Origin: Afipia sp.
GTDB lineage: Bacteria > Pseudomonadota > Alphaproteobacteria > Rhizobiales > Xanthobacteraceae
NCBI GenBank assembly: GCA_024508675.1
Contig: JANINQ010000021.1
Location: 868,001 to 932,000, forward strand
DNA: 64,000 nt
Direction of reading: 5' to 3'
The notes below the pieces were generated by a model. The model ran no database searches. It saw nothing but the letters and a program-made list of their open reading frames with translations, and was not told the DNA's origin. Both the position numbers and the translations under genes were made by a program. The first letter of the stretch is position 1. Every line of letters begins with the position of its first letter. This document shows positions 26,316 to 38,117 of the stretch, in pieces.

Positions 26316-26810
26316 ATGCAGACCCTGCTTCCCCTCGCGGAAAAAATCGCCGCGTCCCTGATCGCACGCAAGGAAACCATTGCGGTCGCGGAGTCTTCCA
26401 CCGGCGGCCTGATCTCGGCGGCGCTGCTCGCGGTGCCCGGCGCATCGGCCTACTATCGCGGCGGCGGCGTAATCTATACGCCGCGTGCGCGCGCTGCGTT
26501 GGTGAACATCACCAGGGAAGAAATGGAAGCCATCGGCAATCGCGGCGCGACCGAGCCTTATGCGACCCTGCTCGCGAACCGCGCACGCGACCTTCTCAAC
26601 ACCACATGGGGCCTCAGCGAAACCGGCGCGACAGGACCATTGGGCAATCGCTACGGCGACGCTGCCGGGCATTCATGCATGGCGGTCGCAGGACCGCAGA
26701 CGCGCGTGATCACGCTCGAGACCGGCAGCGATGATCGCGTCGCCAACATGCGTGCGTTCGCGCTTCGCGCGCTGGAATTGTTCGCTGAAACCATCGGCGC
26801 GGCGCGTTGA
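26316..26810 (+). CDS. CinA-family nicotinamide-nucleotide amidohydrolase (PncC-like)
   Basis: A 164-residue stand-alone CinA C-terminal domain. Motifs are VAESSTGGLISAALLAVPGAS (catalytic Ser), YYRGGGVIYTPRAR, and WGLSETGATGPLGNRYGDAAGHS. The family deamidates NMN in NAD recycling. The start at 26316 leaves out a frame that translates the family B repeat. Some residues of the usual GxAGP motif are changed (ETGATGP), so activity is not certain. Confidence 0.8.
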   Translation: MQTLLPLAEKIAASLIARKETIAVAESSTGGLISAALLAVPGASAYYRGGGVIYTPRARAALVNITREEMEAIGNRGATEPYATLLANRARDLLNTTWGLSETGATGPLGNRYGDAAGHSCMAVAGPQTRVITLETGSDDRVANMRAFALRALELFAETIGAAR

Positions 26811-27088
26811 ACTAAACTGCATCGAATCGCGCAGGCCTGAATTATCCCGCATTTCCGCATGAATCCGTGCTGCGAGGTTCCGTCATTAACCACGGGAACC
26901 CGCTTCACCTTTGATGAGCGAATGTTACGGCGGCAAAAACAGCCTTGTTTTTACGGAACAAATCCGGCCGCTAAACCTTAACAACACGTTGCGCCTGATT
27001 TTCCTGATTTATTAACCCAACGCATCGCATTTTGGTCACATATGGCCCGTACGTCGCGCCCATCATTCCACACATCGAAGTGAGACAA

Positions 27089-27490
27089 ATGCGAAAATTG
27101 CCAATCGCGATTGCGTCTGTTGTTGCCGTGTTGGCAATTTCTGCCACTGCTCCGGCCCGCGCTCAGGATGTCACGGCATCCCTCGGCACTGAATCTGTTG
27201 CCGCCGCGCCGAAGAAGAAGCTGTCCATGTTCCAGTCGGCAATGAGCGAAGTCGCCATCATGCGCTATCGCGCTGCGCTCAAGCTGAAGGCCGAGCAGGT
27301 CAAGTATTGGCCCGCCGTCGCCAGCGCCCTGCGTGCGCTCGCCCGCGAGCCCGAAGTGAACGAGGCCGCCGTGCGCCGCTTCGCTCCGGCCGCCTCCGCG
27401 CTGTTCTCGCGTCTCGACGACGATCAGAAGCGCACCGCGATGGGCCTCGTGCAGCAGGCCGGCCTGCAGCAGTACGCTTCGCTGTTCTGA
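27089..27490 (+). CDS. Secreted LTxxQ/Spy-like small protein
   Basis: A 133-residue protein with a signal peptide (residues 1-25, ARA-QDV). The mature helical part contains AALKLKAEQVKYWPAVASALRALA, a divergent LTxxQ motif (LKAEQ) in the style of Spy/CpxP periplasmic proteins. It shares KYW-P-V with the larger protein at 59326. Possibly a periplasmic chaperone or stress sensor; inferred. A strong terminator follows. Confidence 0.65.
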   Translation: MRKLPIAIASVVAVLAISATAPARAQDVTASLGTESVAAAPKKKLSMFQSAMSEVAIMRYRAALKLKAEQVKYWPAVASALRALAREPEVNEAAVRRFAPAASALFSRLDDDQKRTAMGLVQQAGLQQYASLF

Positions 27491-27533
27491 TCCCAAATCT
27501 TCTGCGCGGACTGTCCGCGTAACCTGAAAATTC

Positions 27534-27564
27534 AAACGGCGCTTCGCATCGCGAGGCGCCGTTT
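27534..27564 (+). terminator. Intrinsic terminator
   Basis: AAACGGCGCTTCGC pairs with GCGAGGCGCCGTTT (14 bp, one G-U) around a three-base loop, followed by T and CGTT. It follows the Spy-like gene by 44 bases. Confidence 0.85.
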
Positions 27565-27682
27565 TCGTTGTGCGGATCATGGCAGGAATCCGGCCGCGCC
27601 ATTCAGGCCCGGTTCAACGCGGATATGCAACTTTCACCCCCGGGATCCGTTATCCGATGGGTCACACAGAAAGGTGGAAGCC

Positions 27683-27976
27683 ATGAAGAAGATCATTCTG
27701 GCGGCAGCCACAGCCGCCACGCTCGCAGTCACATCCCTTGCAGCCCCGGCACCGGCCGAAGCGCGCGGCGGACGCGTCGCAGCCGGCGTCGGCCTCGGCC
27801 TTCTGGGCGGCGCCATCATCGGCGGCGCGATCGCCAACAGCGGCGGCTATTACGGTCCCGGCTATGGCTACTACGGCGCGGCTCCGGCCTATTACGGCGG
27901 CGGGTGCTATCTGCGCCGCGAACGGTTCTGGGACGGCTACGGCTGGCGCGTCCGCCGCGTTCAGGTTTGCGATTAA
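27683..27976 (+). CDS. Small secreted Gly/Tyr-rich protein (paralogue 1)
   Basis: A 97-residue protein with a signal peptide (residues 1-27, AEA-RGG), a glycine-zipper-like stretch (GVGLGLLGGAIIGGAIA), a Tyr/Gly-rich linker and the terminal RRERFWDGYGWRVRRVQVCD. It is a tandem paralogue of the gene at 28249. ATG 27683 has GGTGGA upstream. Probably envelope-associated; role unknown. Confidence 0.75.
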   Translation: MKKIILAAATAATLAVTSLAAPAPAEARGGRVAAGVGLGLLGGAIIGGAIANSGGYYGPGYGYYGAAPAYYGGGCYLRRERFWDGYGWRVRRVQVCD

Positions 27977-28029
27977 CGCAAAGTCCTAACGGCAGCCATT
28001 TTTTAGCCGCCACAGCTTGGAAGAAAAGT

Positions 28030-28069
28030 AACGCTCCGGATGGCAAAATGCCCGTCCGGGGCGTTTTTT
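28030..28069 (+). terminator. Intrinsic terminator
   Basis: AACGCTCCGGATGG pairs with the later CCGTCCGGGGCGTT (with G-U pairs) around CAAAATG, followed by TTTTTT. It follows the first Gly/Tyr-rich gene by 54 bases. Confidence 0.85.
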
Positions 28070-28248
28070 GGTAAGGTGAAACGCCAGAATCCCGCTATAT
28101 TTGCGTGGGGACATTCGCTGAAGGCTCGGCGGCAGGAACGCCGGACCTTTCAAACAGGGGCCAAATCGGGCTATTAGAGTACCGTCATTGGACCCTTGCA
28201 GACCAATCGCCTTGCGCCAGGCTTTGGCGTGTTCTGAGGAGAGACAAC

Positions 28249-28536
28249 ATGAAGAAGGTTCTTTCAGCGTTCCTCGCGGTCGCCACCGTCGCTGGTTCGC
28301 TCGCAACCGCGATGCCTGCCGCCAAGGCTGACGGCGGCCGTATCGCTGCCGGCGTTGCCGGTGGCCTGATCGGCGGCGCCCTGATCGGCGGCGCAATCGC
28401 CTCCAGCCGCCCGGCTTACGGCTATGGCTACGCTCCCGGCCCGGTCTATGTCGAAGAGCCCGCCTGCCGCCTCGTGCGCGAGCGCTTCTGGGACGGTTAC
28501 GGCTGGCGCGTCCGCCGCGTTCAGGTTTGCGATTGA
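28249..28536 (+). CDS. Small secreted Gly/Tyr-rich protein (paralogue 2)
   Basis: A 95-residue protein with the same plan as its neighbour: signal peptide (residues 1-28), GVAGGLIGGALIGGAIA, a short linker with Tyr and Pro, and the identical end RERFWDGYGWRVRRVQVCD. The last 37 coding bases before the stop are identical in DNA to paralogue 1. AGGAGAG precedes ATG 28249. It has its own terminator. Confidence 0.78.
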   Translation: MKKVLSAFLAVATVAGSLATAMPAAKADGGRIAAGVAGGLIGGALIGGAIASSRPAYGYGYAPGPVYVEEPACRLVRERFWDGYGWRVRRVQVCD

Positions 28537-28576
28537 TCTGAACAGTTCTCGCGATCTTCGCGAGACATGAGTTTCA

Positions 28577-28606
28577 AAACCCGGCCTCGCGGCCGGGTTT
28601 TTGTTT
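28577..28606 (+). terminator. Intrinsic terminator
   Basis: A 10-bp stem AAACCCGGCC / GGCCGGGTTT around TCGC, followed by TTGTTTTT. Confidence 0.88.
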
Positions 28607-28629
28607 TTGAAAAGCACTGCAGAAATGTG

Positions 28630-28750
28630 GTCGTCCCGGCGAAGGCCGGGACCCATAACCACCGGTTCATCGGCTCGGGCGAGATGGCTGAAAACGCCGT
28701 TGCAGATTACTTCGACAGGGACGATGGGTCCCGGCCTTCGCCGGGACGAC
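28630..28750. repeat. Family A paired palindromic repeat
   Basis: GTCGTCCCGGCGAAGGCCGG ... GTCCCGGCCTTCGCCGGGAC with the usual CCATAACCACC beside the left half and ATGGGT before the right half. It lies between the small secreted protein and the transglycosylase. Confidence 0.88.
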
Positions 28751-28757
28751 GCGGAGA

Positions 28758-29999
28758 CTACTTGCCCGCGCTCATGGCGCGCAGCACATCCGCGCTCGGC
28801 CAACAGTCCACATTCAAGCCGGCCTTCTTCTGATAGGCCCCGAGCGCGGCGCGGGTCTGCATCCCCGCCTTGCCATCGAGCTTCGACGAATACAGGCCAA
28901 GGCGTGTCAGATGCTTCTGCATCGCCTCGACATCCGCGCTGCGGAGCTGCGTCGATGCCGCCCATGGCGTCGCGAACGGCTGGCCATTCGCCATGCGGTC
29001 CGCGAGATGGCCGACGAACAGCACATAGAGGTCCGAGAAATTGTATTCCTTGATCACGAAGTAATTCTTCGTGGTCAGGAACGATGGCCCGTAGATTCCT
29101 TCCGGTTGCAGCAGCGAGGCCTCCTGCGCCTGCTCGGCGGCGGAAAGGCGCAGGCCGCGCACCGGCACAAAGCCTTCGCGCAGCCATTGCGAGATCGGTT
29201 TCGTTACTTCCGGCACACCTTGGGTACAGTCCGCGCCGCGCGGCGCCCGCACCTCATAGGCCCAGCGCAGGCCCGGCACCCAGCCCTTGTTCTTGAGCTG
29301 TTGCGCGGCGGAGGCCAGTGCATCCGGCACCGAGGTCCAGATGTTGATATGGCCGTCGCCGTCGAAATCGACGCCATGTTTCGAGAGTTCCGACGGCAGG
29401 AATTGCGTCAGCCCGGTCGCGCCGCCCCATGAGGTGCGCAGACCCTTGCGCGTGACGTCGCCGTTCTGGATCAGCCTCAACGCTTCGATGAACTCGCCGC
29501 GATACTGATCCTTGCGGCGACCGACATAGGCCTGCGTCGCCAGCACACGCAGCCCGTCATAAGGCAGCGCGTAACGGCCGTAATCCGTCTCGCGGCCCCA
29601 GATGGCGAGGATGATCGTGCCCGGCACGCCGAAGCGCTGCTCGATGGCTTTCAGAGTTGCCGCGTGCTGCTGCATCAGGGTGCGGCCATGGGCGGCGAGC
29701 CGCGCGATGCTCGTTTCCTTCACATAGTCCGCAGGCACCTGCACGAATTCGGCCTGCGACGGCGCGCCGGTGGAGGGACGCCCCGGCAGCAGCAGATCCG
29801 GCAGCTTGTAATCGGGCTCAAGCCCGCGCGTCTGCGTATCGAACGTCGCGCGCGAGATACCGGCCTTCTGCGCTTCGGGCCAGAGCGATGCGATGAAGCT
29901 GATGAAGCCTGCATCGGCGGCCCGCGAAGGCGATGGCGCAAACAACAACACAACCGTCATTGCGAGGAGCATTTGCGACGAAGCAATCCAGCATCTCAT
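28758..29999 (-). CDS. MltB-type lytic murein transglycosylase (GH103) with peptidoglycan-binding domain
   Basis: A 413-residue periplasmic enzyme. After the signal peptide, the GH103 domain (about residues 30-330) has ILAIWGRETDYGRY, with Glu as the catalytic acid, and SWGGATGLTQFLPSE, typical of MltB. The C-terminus (about 345-410) is a peptidoglycan-binding domain with MQKHLTRLGLYSSKLDGKAGMQTRAALGAYQKKAGL. It cleaves glycan strands to anhydro-muropeptides. ATG 29999 has GGAG nine bases upstream, inside a family B repeat. The first 15 residues are encoded by that repeat, and the hydrophobic core of the signal begins in it. Confidence 0.9.
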   Translation of the reverse strand: MRCWIASSQMLLAMTVVLLFAPSPSRAADAGFISFIASLWPEAQKAGISRATFDTQTRGLEPDYKLPDLLLPGRPSTGAPSQAEFVQVPADYVKETSIARLAAHGRTLMQQHAATLKAIEQRFGVPGTIILAIWGRETDYGRYALPYDGLRVLATQAYVGRRKDQYRGEFIEALRLIQNGDVTRKGLRTSWGGATGLTQFLPSELSKHGVDFDGDGHINIWTSVPDALASAAQQLKNKGWVPGLRWAYEVRAPRGADCTQGVPEVTKPISQWLREGFVPVRGLRLSAAEQAQEASLLQPEGIYGPSFLTTKNYFVIKEYNFSDLYVLFVGHLADRMANGQPFATPWAASTQLRSADVEAMQKHLTRLGLYSSKLDGKAGMQTRAALGAYQKKAGLNVDCWPSADVLRAMSAGK

Positions 30000-30046
30000 C
30001 CGGATGGTCTCCAAGAGTGGATTGCTTCGCTTCGCTCGCAATGACG
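29956..30046. repeat. Family B inverted repeat overlapping the transglycosylase start
   Basis: GTCATTGCGAGGAGCATTTG ... TTCGCTCGCAATGACGG with about 30 bases between arms. It supplies both the ribosome site and codons 1-15 of the transglycosylase. Confidence 0.85.
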
Positions 30047-30063
30047 GCTTTCGCGTGGCTACA

Positions 30064-30675
30064 TCAATGCTTGCCGTGCCCGTTCTTGTGCCCGTTTGTA
30101 CCGTCCTCGATCACCGGACCGTTTGAGAGCCGATCAACAAAGGCGATGCCGATGGCTGACAGGATGAACATGCCATGGATGATGGTCTGCCACATCACGC
30201 CGGCTTCGGTATAGTTGGTGGTGCGGCCCGCGCCGCCGAGGTTACCGGCTTCGATGAATGTCCGCAGCAGGTGGATCGAGGAGATGCCGATGATCGCCAT
30301 GGCGAGCTTGATCTTCAGCACGCTGGCATTGACGTGGCTCAGCCATTCCGGCTCGTCGGGATGACCCTTCAGATGCAGACGCGACACAAAGGTCTCGTAG
30401 CCGCCGACGATCACCATCACCAGCAGGTTGGAGATCATCACCACGTCGATCAGGCCGAGCACCACCAGCATGATCTGCTGCTCGGAGAAGTCGAACGAAT
30501 GCGCGATGAGGTGCCAGAGTTCTTTCAGGAAGAGAACGACATAGACGCCCTGGGCGACGATCAGACCGACATACAGCGGCAACTGCAGCCAGCGTGATCC
30601 GAAGATCAGCATCGGGATCGGGCGCAGCGAGGTGTCGCCGCGCGCCGGGAGGGGTGTTTCGGGGGTCAGGGACAT
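30064..30675 (-). CDS. UPF0114 (YqhA-like, TIGR00645) membrane protein
   Basis: A 203-residue protein with four helices. Features are [61 protein letters not shown] and [22 protein letters not shown], the hallmark of the UPF0114/TIGR00645 family. The tail is His/Asn-rich ([12 protein letters not shown]). Function unknown. Separate from the transglycosylase by a repeat. Confidence 0.88.
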   Translation of the reverse strand: MSLTPETPLPARGDTSLRPIPMLIFGSRWLQLPLYVGLIVAQGVYVVLFLKELWHLIAHSFDFSEQQIMLVVLGLIDVVMISNLLVMVIVGGYETFVSRLHLKGHPDEPEWLSHVNASVLKIKLAMAIIGISSIHLLRTFIEAGNLGGAGRTTNYTEAGVMWQTIIHGMFILSAIGIAFVDRLSNGPVIEDGTNGHKNGHGKH

Positions 30676-30830
30676 ACAGGACAGCTCCGGCTGGCGGGTC
30701 TAAAGGCGGTACTCAGCTAGGGAGAATGTCCGATTCTGTCGAGCGGCGCTGCAGCGGCCATTCACCGCAGCGCATTTTTTGATCCGACATCATCACGTCA
30801 GATTTGTGGGACTGGGCCGCAGGCCGTCTT

Positions 30831-31601
30831 TTACTTCACCAGCACCATGAACAACCGCGGAAACCGCAGCAGCACCTTGCCGTCTTCCTGCGGCAGATAG
30901 GCGGCGGCGATGAGCGCCTTGTAGGCTTCGAGGAATTCCTTGCGCTCGGGGAAATCGAGCGGATCGAGAAACGGGCGCAAGCCGGTGCCCTTCACCCATT
31001 CGACGATGGCGGCGGCATCGTCCATCACATGATTATAGACGGTGTGCCAGATGTCGATGTGGCTGCAGAGCGGACGCAGCGCATCGTAATACGCACCCGG
31101 CACCGGCAGATTGCCCCGCGCTTCCACTGCATGCGCAAGCTGGGCCTGGAACTTCGGCAGGCGCGCGACCTCGCGCATCATGACATGCGTTGGCTCGTCC
31201 ATATTGTCCGGCATCTGCACCGCGAGCACGCCGCCCTGCTGCAGCGTCTTGGTGAGGCGCTTGAGCTGGGTCAAGTGATCCGGCACCCACTGAAAGATGG
31301 CGTTGGCAAACAGCACATCGGTGCCGGCAGGCGGCGCCCAGTGCGAGATGTTCGCCTCGATGAACGTATGCTGCGGCAACCGCTCACGGGCCTGACGCAG
31401 CATGTCCGCCGAGGTATCGATGCCGGTGATTTTGGCCTGCGGCCAACGCCGGGCCAGCAATTCGGTGGAATTGCCGGGGCCGCAGCCGATATCGACCACG
31501 CCCCGCGCATCCTGAACGGGAATCTGCGCCAGGAGATCGCGCGCGCCGCGGGTGCGTTCATCTTCGAATTTCAGATATTGCTGCGCATCCCAGTCGGACA
31601 T
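30831..31601 (-). CDS. tam: Trans-aconitate 2-methyltransferase
   Basis: A 256-residue SAM methyltransferase that methylates trans-aconitate, an inhibitor of aconitase. The start [20 protein letters not shown], motif [16 protein letters not shown] and [12 protein letters not shown] match Tam closely. Cytoplasmic, stand-alone. Confidence 0.9.
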   Translation of the reverse strand: MSDWDAQQYLKFEDERTRGARDLLAQIPVQDARGVVDIGCGPGNSTELLARRWPQAKITGIDTSADMLRQARERLPQHTFIEANISHWAPPAGTDVLFANAIFQWVPDHLTQLKRLTKTLQQGGVLAVQMPDNMDEPTHVMMREVARLPKFQAQLAHAVEARGNLPVPGAYYDALRPLCSHIDIWHTVYNHVMDDAAAIVEWVKGTGLRPFLDPLDFPERKEFLEAYKALIAAAYLPQEDGKVLLRFPRLFMVLVK

Positions 31602-31681
31602 CGTGACGCTCCAAAACGCTCGCGCGTATTCCGGAGCGCCCTTTTACGTCAGCCGATATACGATGGCCAGATGACGGTTGG

Positions 31682-32014
31682 TTAACCGCCGCAATTTCCC
31701 TGAACCGCAGCCGCCGCCTTCTGGCGCACGATTTCACCCGCCGCCGCCGTGCCGACATTCGCGGCCACGCTCGAAGCGGCGCTGCCGAATGGCAGGAGGC
31801 CGATGGCACCGGACAGGACGGACGTTCCAACCTCGGCACCCTGCGCGTTGCTTACCGCGTCCGCGCAGCGCTGCGCGCGCTCCGCCGCCTGCTGCTGTTG
31901 AGCCGCACGCTGCACCGCCCGTACCTTGGATTGACGGGTCGTTTCTTCCGACAGAACCGTTCCCGGTATCAGCAACAGAAGCGTCAGTGCAAACGCAAAG
32001 AAACGTAGCTCCAT
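31682..32014 (-). CDS. Small secreted Ala/Gln-rich protein
   Basis: A 110-residue protein with a signal peptide (residues 1-22) and a mature part with a Gln-rich helix (VQRAAQQQQAAERAQRCADAV) followed by a small-residue hydrophobic part GAIGLLPFGSAASSVAANVGTAAAG, perhaps membrane-associating. Two cysteines. No family recognised. Confidence 0.6.
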   Translation of the reverse strand: MELRFFAFALTLLLLIPGTVLSEETTRQSKVRAVQRAAQQQQAAERAQRCADAVSNAQGAEVGTSVLSGAIGLLPFGSAASSVAANVGTAAAGEIVRQKAAAAVQGNCGG

Positions 32015-32067
32015 GATCCTTCCCCTTTTTTGGAAAGATCACTCCTTATCCGCACAGCCCCGCATGT

Positions 32068-32589
32068 TCACGCAGGATCGCTTGCAGTTTTGCTGTCAGT
32101 TGCGGCTGCGCCTGCCCAGACAAAGCCATGATCGCGCATAATGCGGATTTTCATCCGCAGATATTCATGTCCGATGGCTTCGAGGCGCTTGGTCGGCAGC
32201 AGAAATGTGCGGCGGCGATCGCCGGGATCGGTCTGACGCACGATCATGCCGCCCTCCTCCATGTCATCGACATGGCGCGACACCGTCGCCTCGGTGGCGA
32301 ACAGTTCGAAATAGGTCGCCAGTTCCTTGTGCGTGATCGGCCGCCCGGCCAGCCAGCGATGCGCGACGATGGTGAAAATCATGTCGGCCTCGAACACGCT
32401 GCGCCACGGCCGGTTCAGCACGCCGGACGCAACCACCGTGCGGCGGAACTCCGCGCGCCACTGCACGTAGGCGATGTCGATGCCGAGCGCGGCGCGCTCC
32501 TGCTCATCAAGCGTGCTTTCGGAATGATAGAGCGGCACCGGAGGTGCTGCGCCGATCTCTTCAGATGTCAGTGGCTTGTCGCGATTCAT
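32068..32589 (-). CDS. MarR-like winged-helix protein (paralogue A)
   Basis: A 173-residue protein with the winged-helix unit SVFEADMIFTIVAHRWLAGRPITHKELATYF-x-ELFATEATVSRHVDDMEEGGMIVRQTDPGDRRRTFLLPT. The order of helices and the DRR wing are those of MarR-type regulators. It is the third gene of the ettA operon, six bases after paralogue B. Its ligand and targets are unknown. Confidence 0.75.
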   Translation of the reverse strand: MNRDKPLTSEEIGAAPPVPLYHSESTLDEQERAALGIDIAYVQWRAEFRRTVVASGVLNRPWRSVFEADMIFTIVAHRWLAGRPITHKELATYFELFATEATVSRHVDDMEEGGMIVRQTDPGDRRRTFLLPTKRLEAIGHEYLRMKIRIMRDHGFVWAGAAATDSKTASDPA

Positions 32590-32595
32590 CTGCCG

Positions 32596-33006
32596 TCAGC
32601 CCCCGCCGTTCCAGACAAAGCCGTTCTCCCGCATGATGCGCAGCCGCGCCTGCTGGAATTCATGACCAAGACCTTCGAGCCGCCGCGTCGGCGCCAGGAA
32701 CATGCGGCGGCGATCGTTCGCATCGAGGCGTCGCTCCACAAGCCCGCTCTGCTCCATATCGTCGATATGGCGCGACACTGTCGCCTCGGTCGCGATCATG
32801 CCGAAATAGGTTGCAAGCTCCTTGAGCGTGACCGGACGTCCAAGCAACGCATGATGCGCCACGATGCTGAAAATCATGTCGGCTTCGAAAATGCTACGCA
32901 CGGGCCGCTCGAGAACGCCATCCGCGAAAAGCTTCTGGCGAAACTCCGAGCGCCACTGGACCCAGGCGACATCCATGGCGAGGAGCGCACGCTCCTGCGC
33001 ATTCAT
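32596..33006 (-). CDS. MarR-like winged-helix protein (paralogue B), coupled to ettA
   Basis: A 136-residue protein that parallels paralogue A throughout: SIFEADMIFSIVAHHALLGRPVTLKELATYFGMIATEATVSRHIDDMEQSGLVERRLDANDRRRMFLAPT. An ATG at 33006 gives this length. A TTG at 33030 would add eight residues and overlap the ettA stop as TTGA, a typical coupling signal. Paralogue A also has residues before the aligned region, so the longer form is possible. Confidence 0.75.
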   Translation of the reverse strand: MNAQERALLAMDVAWVQWRSEFRQKLFADGVLERPVRSIFEADMIFSIVAHHALLGRPVTLKELATYFGMIATEATVSRHIDDMEQSGLVERRLDANDRRRMFLAPTRRLEGLGHEFQQARLRIMRENGFVWNGGG

Positions 33007-33026
33007 GCTGCTGTCGAGCGGTGCGT

Positions 33027-34676
<1,650 letters not shown>

Positions 34677-34974
34677 GATTCTTAAAAGCCTCAGTGATGC
34701 TTTGACGGTTCCGGGAAACCTGCGTTTTGCGGGGAGAATTTGCTGAATGCTGATGTAGCGGCGGGAACCGCAAAGGGCAACCGGCGCCCCCTCCAAAGGT
34801 AGGGTTTTGGAAAGGCTGTGCCGAGAATTTTCCAGCGTTCTGAGGCCGTTGCCGTGCCGAAAACGGCTTTTTAATCGAATCCGCGCAAGGCTCCCTTTTC
34901 GAACCGCACGGATGCGGATCGCGACTGATATTCAGCCGTCAAGAATCACGGTTACGGATCGTCGAGTACGAGCC

Positions 34975-35181
34975 ATGACGACGCAGAGCACTCCGATCAC
35001 CGCCCACATCGCGGATCTCCCCGCGCCGCTTCCGGCGCATTCTCCCCGGCGCATGCTCGCGGAGATCGCCGACTTCTGGCGCACCTTCCTCAAGGCGGCT
35101 TTCAATCCTTATCATCCGGAACAGCACTATATGCGCGGGCCGGGTCCGGCCTGCGCGAAGAAGAGCAGGCAGCATCGCTGA
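34975..35181 (+). CDS. Small hypothetical protein
   Basis: A 68-residue product starting MTTQSTPITAHIADLPAP; the second half ADFWRTFLKAAFNPYHPEQHYMRGPGPAC looks specific and may be amphipathic. It is preceded by a 298-base gap after the ettA start in which I see no other gene. The open frame extends upstream but without conserved-looking sequence. Shine-Dalgarno weak. Confidence 0.45.
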   Translation: MTTQSTPITAHIADLPAPLPAHSPRRMLAEIADFWRTFLKAAFNPYHPEQHYMRGPGPACAKKSRQHR

Positions 35182-35365
35182 TCCGGACGGCCGCTGTCCG
35201 AACGGCATAGCGTGCAAATCAGCGACATCCTCACGCCTGCTGCAGCCTGATACCTCTCAAGACCTCTTTCAGTGAGCGCGCAGCCGTCTCCCCATGATGG
35301 CCGATTGACGCCCATTTAATAGGCACCTACCACCGTTCCGCGCGCCGGGCGCAACGACAGCTTTC

Positions 35366-35402
35366 AACCGCAGGCGAAGAGAGCCCCTCTTCGCCTGCGG
35401 TT
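35366..35402. other. Perfect 16-bp inverted repeat upstream of gdhA
   Basis: AACCGCAGGCGAAGAG and its exact complement flank a five-base spacer (AGCCC). No T-run follows on either strand, so it is not a standard terminator. It ends 39 bases before the gdhA start and may form a 5' UTR hairpin or be an operator. Confidence 0.7.
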
Positions 35403-35441
35403 GCGCGTTGTCGTGCCAGAAATAATGAGGTGTAAGATTAA

Positions 35442-36785
<1,344 letters not shown>

Positions 36786-36806
36786 CAGGCTGACCATCCG
36801 GCAGCG

Positions 36807-36839
36807 AAGCGTCCCGGTGAAAGCCGGGACGCTTTTTTT
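36807..36839 (+). terminator. Intrinsic terminator of gdhA
   Basis: An 11-bp stem AAGCGTCCCGG / CCGGGACGCTT around TGAAAG, followed by TTTTTA. The stem core GTCCCGGTGAAAGCCGGGAC differs by one base from a half of repeat family A. Confidence 0.9.
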
Positions 36840-36884
36840 ATGTCGTGCTGCTTCATCGCCTCGCAATGACGTGTTCGGTTCTTC

Positions 36885-36993
36885 ACCTCTCCCCGCTTGC
36901 GGGGAGAGGCCGGATCGTGAAACGATCCGGGTGAGGGGCAAATTGCAAACGCGCGCCTCACCCCAACCCTCTCCCCGCCAACGGGAAGAGGGA
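36885..36993. repeat. Family C inverted repeat
   Basis: ACCTCTCCCCGC-TTGC-GGGGAGAGG, then CGGATCG-TGAAA-CGATCCG, GGTGAGGGGC, and the complementary CCTCACCCCAACCCTCTCCCC. It fills the gdhA to hydroxyacid dehydrogenase gap together with a fragment of family B (CTCGCAATGACG near 36860). Confidence 0.85.
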
Positions 36994-37030
36994 GAACGAC
37001 ACCCCCGCCAGATCAAAACGGAAAAACAAA

Positions 37031-37987
37031 ATGCCTCTGCGCGCCGCCATTCTCGATGACTACCAGAACGTCGCCCTGCAATTCGCCGACTGGTCGTCGC
37101 TGAAGGACAGCGTCGAGACCACGGTATTCGACAAGCCGTTCGCCTCGCAGGCTGAAGCGGTGCGTGCCTTGCAGGACTTCGAGATCGTCTGCGCCATGCG
37201 CGAGCGGACGCCGTTTCCGCCCGAGGTTTTGACCGCCCTGCCGAAACTGAAACTGCTTCTGACATCGGGCATGCGCAATGCCGCGTTCGACCTTGAGGCC
37301 GCGAAAGAGCGCGGCATCACGGTGTGCGGCACCGGCGGCGTCGGCAATGCCACGGCAGGGCTCGCCATCGGCCTGATGCTGGAACTGACGCGAAAAATCG
37401 GCTTCGAGAATGCGCGCATGCATGCGGGCGAACTCTGGCAGACCACCATGGGGCGGGATGTCGAGGGCATGACCCTCGGCGTGGTCGGCCTTGGCAAGCT
37501 GGGCACGAAGGTCGCGACCATCGCGAAGGCGCTCGGCATGAACGTGATCGCCTGGAGCCAGAACCTGACGCCAGAGGCCTGCGCCGCCGCGGGCGTGACC
37601 TACGCCACGAAGGACGAACTATTCGCCACCGCTGACATCGTGACCGTTCACGTCATCCTGAGCAAGCGCACACGCGGCTTGATCACGCGCGACGATCTCG
37701 CGCGCATGAAACCGACGAGTTATCTCGTCAACACCGCACGCGGCCCTATCGTTGATGAAGCCGCGCTGCTCGACGCGCTCCAGCGCAAGGCGATCGCCGG
37801 TGCGGGCCTCGATACGTTTTCAGTGGAGCCGTTGCCGCTCGATCATCCGCTGCGCAGGCTCGACAATGTCGTGCTGACGCCGCATCTCGGCTACGTCACT
37901 GAGAACAACTACCGCAAATATTACGGCGATATGGTCGAGGACATCGCGGCGTGGCTCAAGGGCGCGCCAGTGCGGGTGATGGGGTAG
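37031..37987 (+). CDS. D-2-hydroxyacid dehydrogenase
   Basis: A 318-residue NAD(P)-dependent dehydrogenase. It has the nucleotide motif GVVGLGKLGTKVA, the catalytic Arg in NTARGPIVDEAAL, then LDTFSVEPLP (Glu) and VVLTPHLGY (His). The substrate is not predictable from sequence: phosphoglycerate dehydrogenase is unlikely because no ACT domain is present. Stands alone. Confidence 0.88.
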   Translation: MPLRAAILDDYQNVALQFADWSSLKDSVETTVFDKPFASQAEAVRALQDFEIVCAMRERTPFPPEVLTALPKLKLLLTSGMRNAAFDLEAAKERGITVCGTGGVGNATAGLAIGLMLELTRKIGFENARMHAGELWQTTMGRDVEGMTLGVVGLGKLGTKVATIAKALGMNVIAWSQNLTPEACAAAGVTYATKDELFATADIVTVHVILSKRTRGLITRDDLARMKPTSYLVNTARGPIVDEAALLDALQRKAIAGAGLDTFSVEPLPLDHPLRRLDNVVLTPHLGYVTENNYRKYYGDMVEDIAAWLKGAPVRVMG

Positions 37988-38005
37988 ATGCGTCACCAAA
38001 ACCGA

Positions 38006-38108
38006 TCCTCATGGTGAGGAGCGCGTCTTCGCGCGTCTCGAACCATGGGGGCATCGCACATCCTCACCCTTCGAGACGCGGCCAAATGGCCGCTCCTCAG
38101 GATGAGGA
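38006..38108. repeat. Family D inverted repeat
   Basis: TCCTCATGGTGAGGAGCGCG, TCTTCGCGCGTCTCGAA ... TTCGAGACGCGGCC, CGCTCCTCAGGATGAGGA. A compound palindrome also found at 51888-51984. Confidence 0.85.
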
Positions 38109-38117
38109 CTCCACGCC

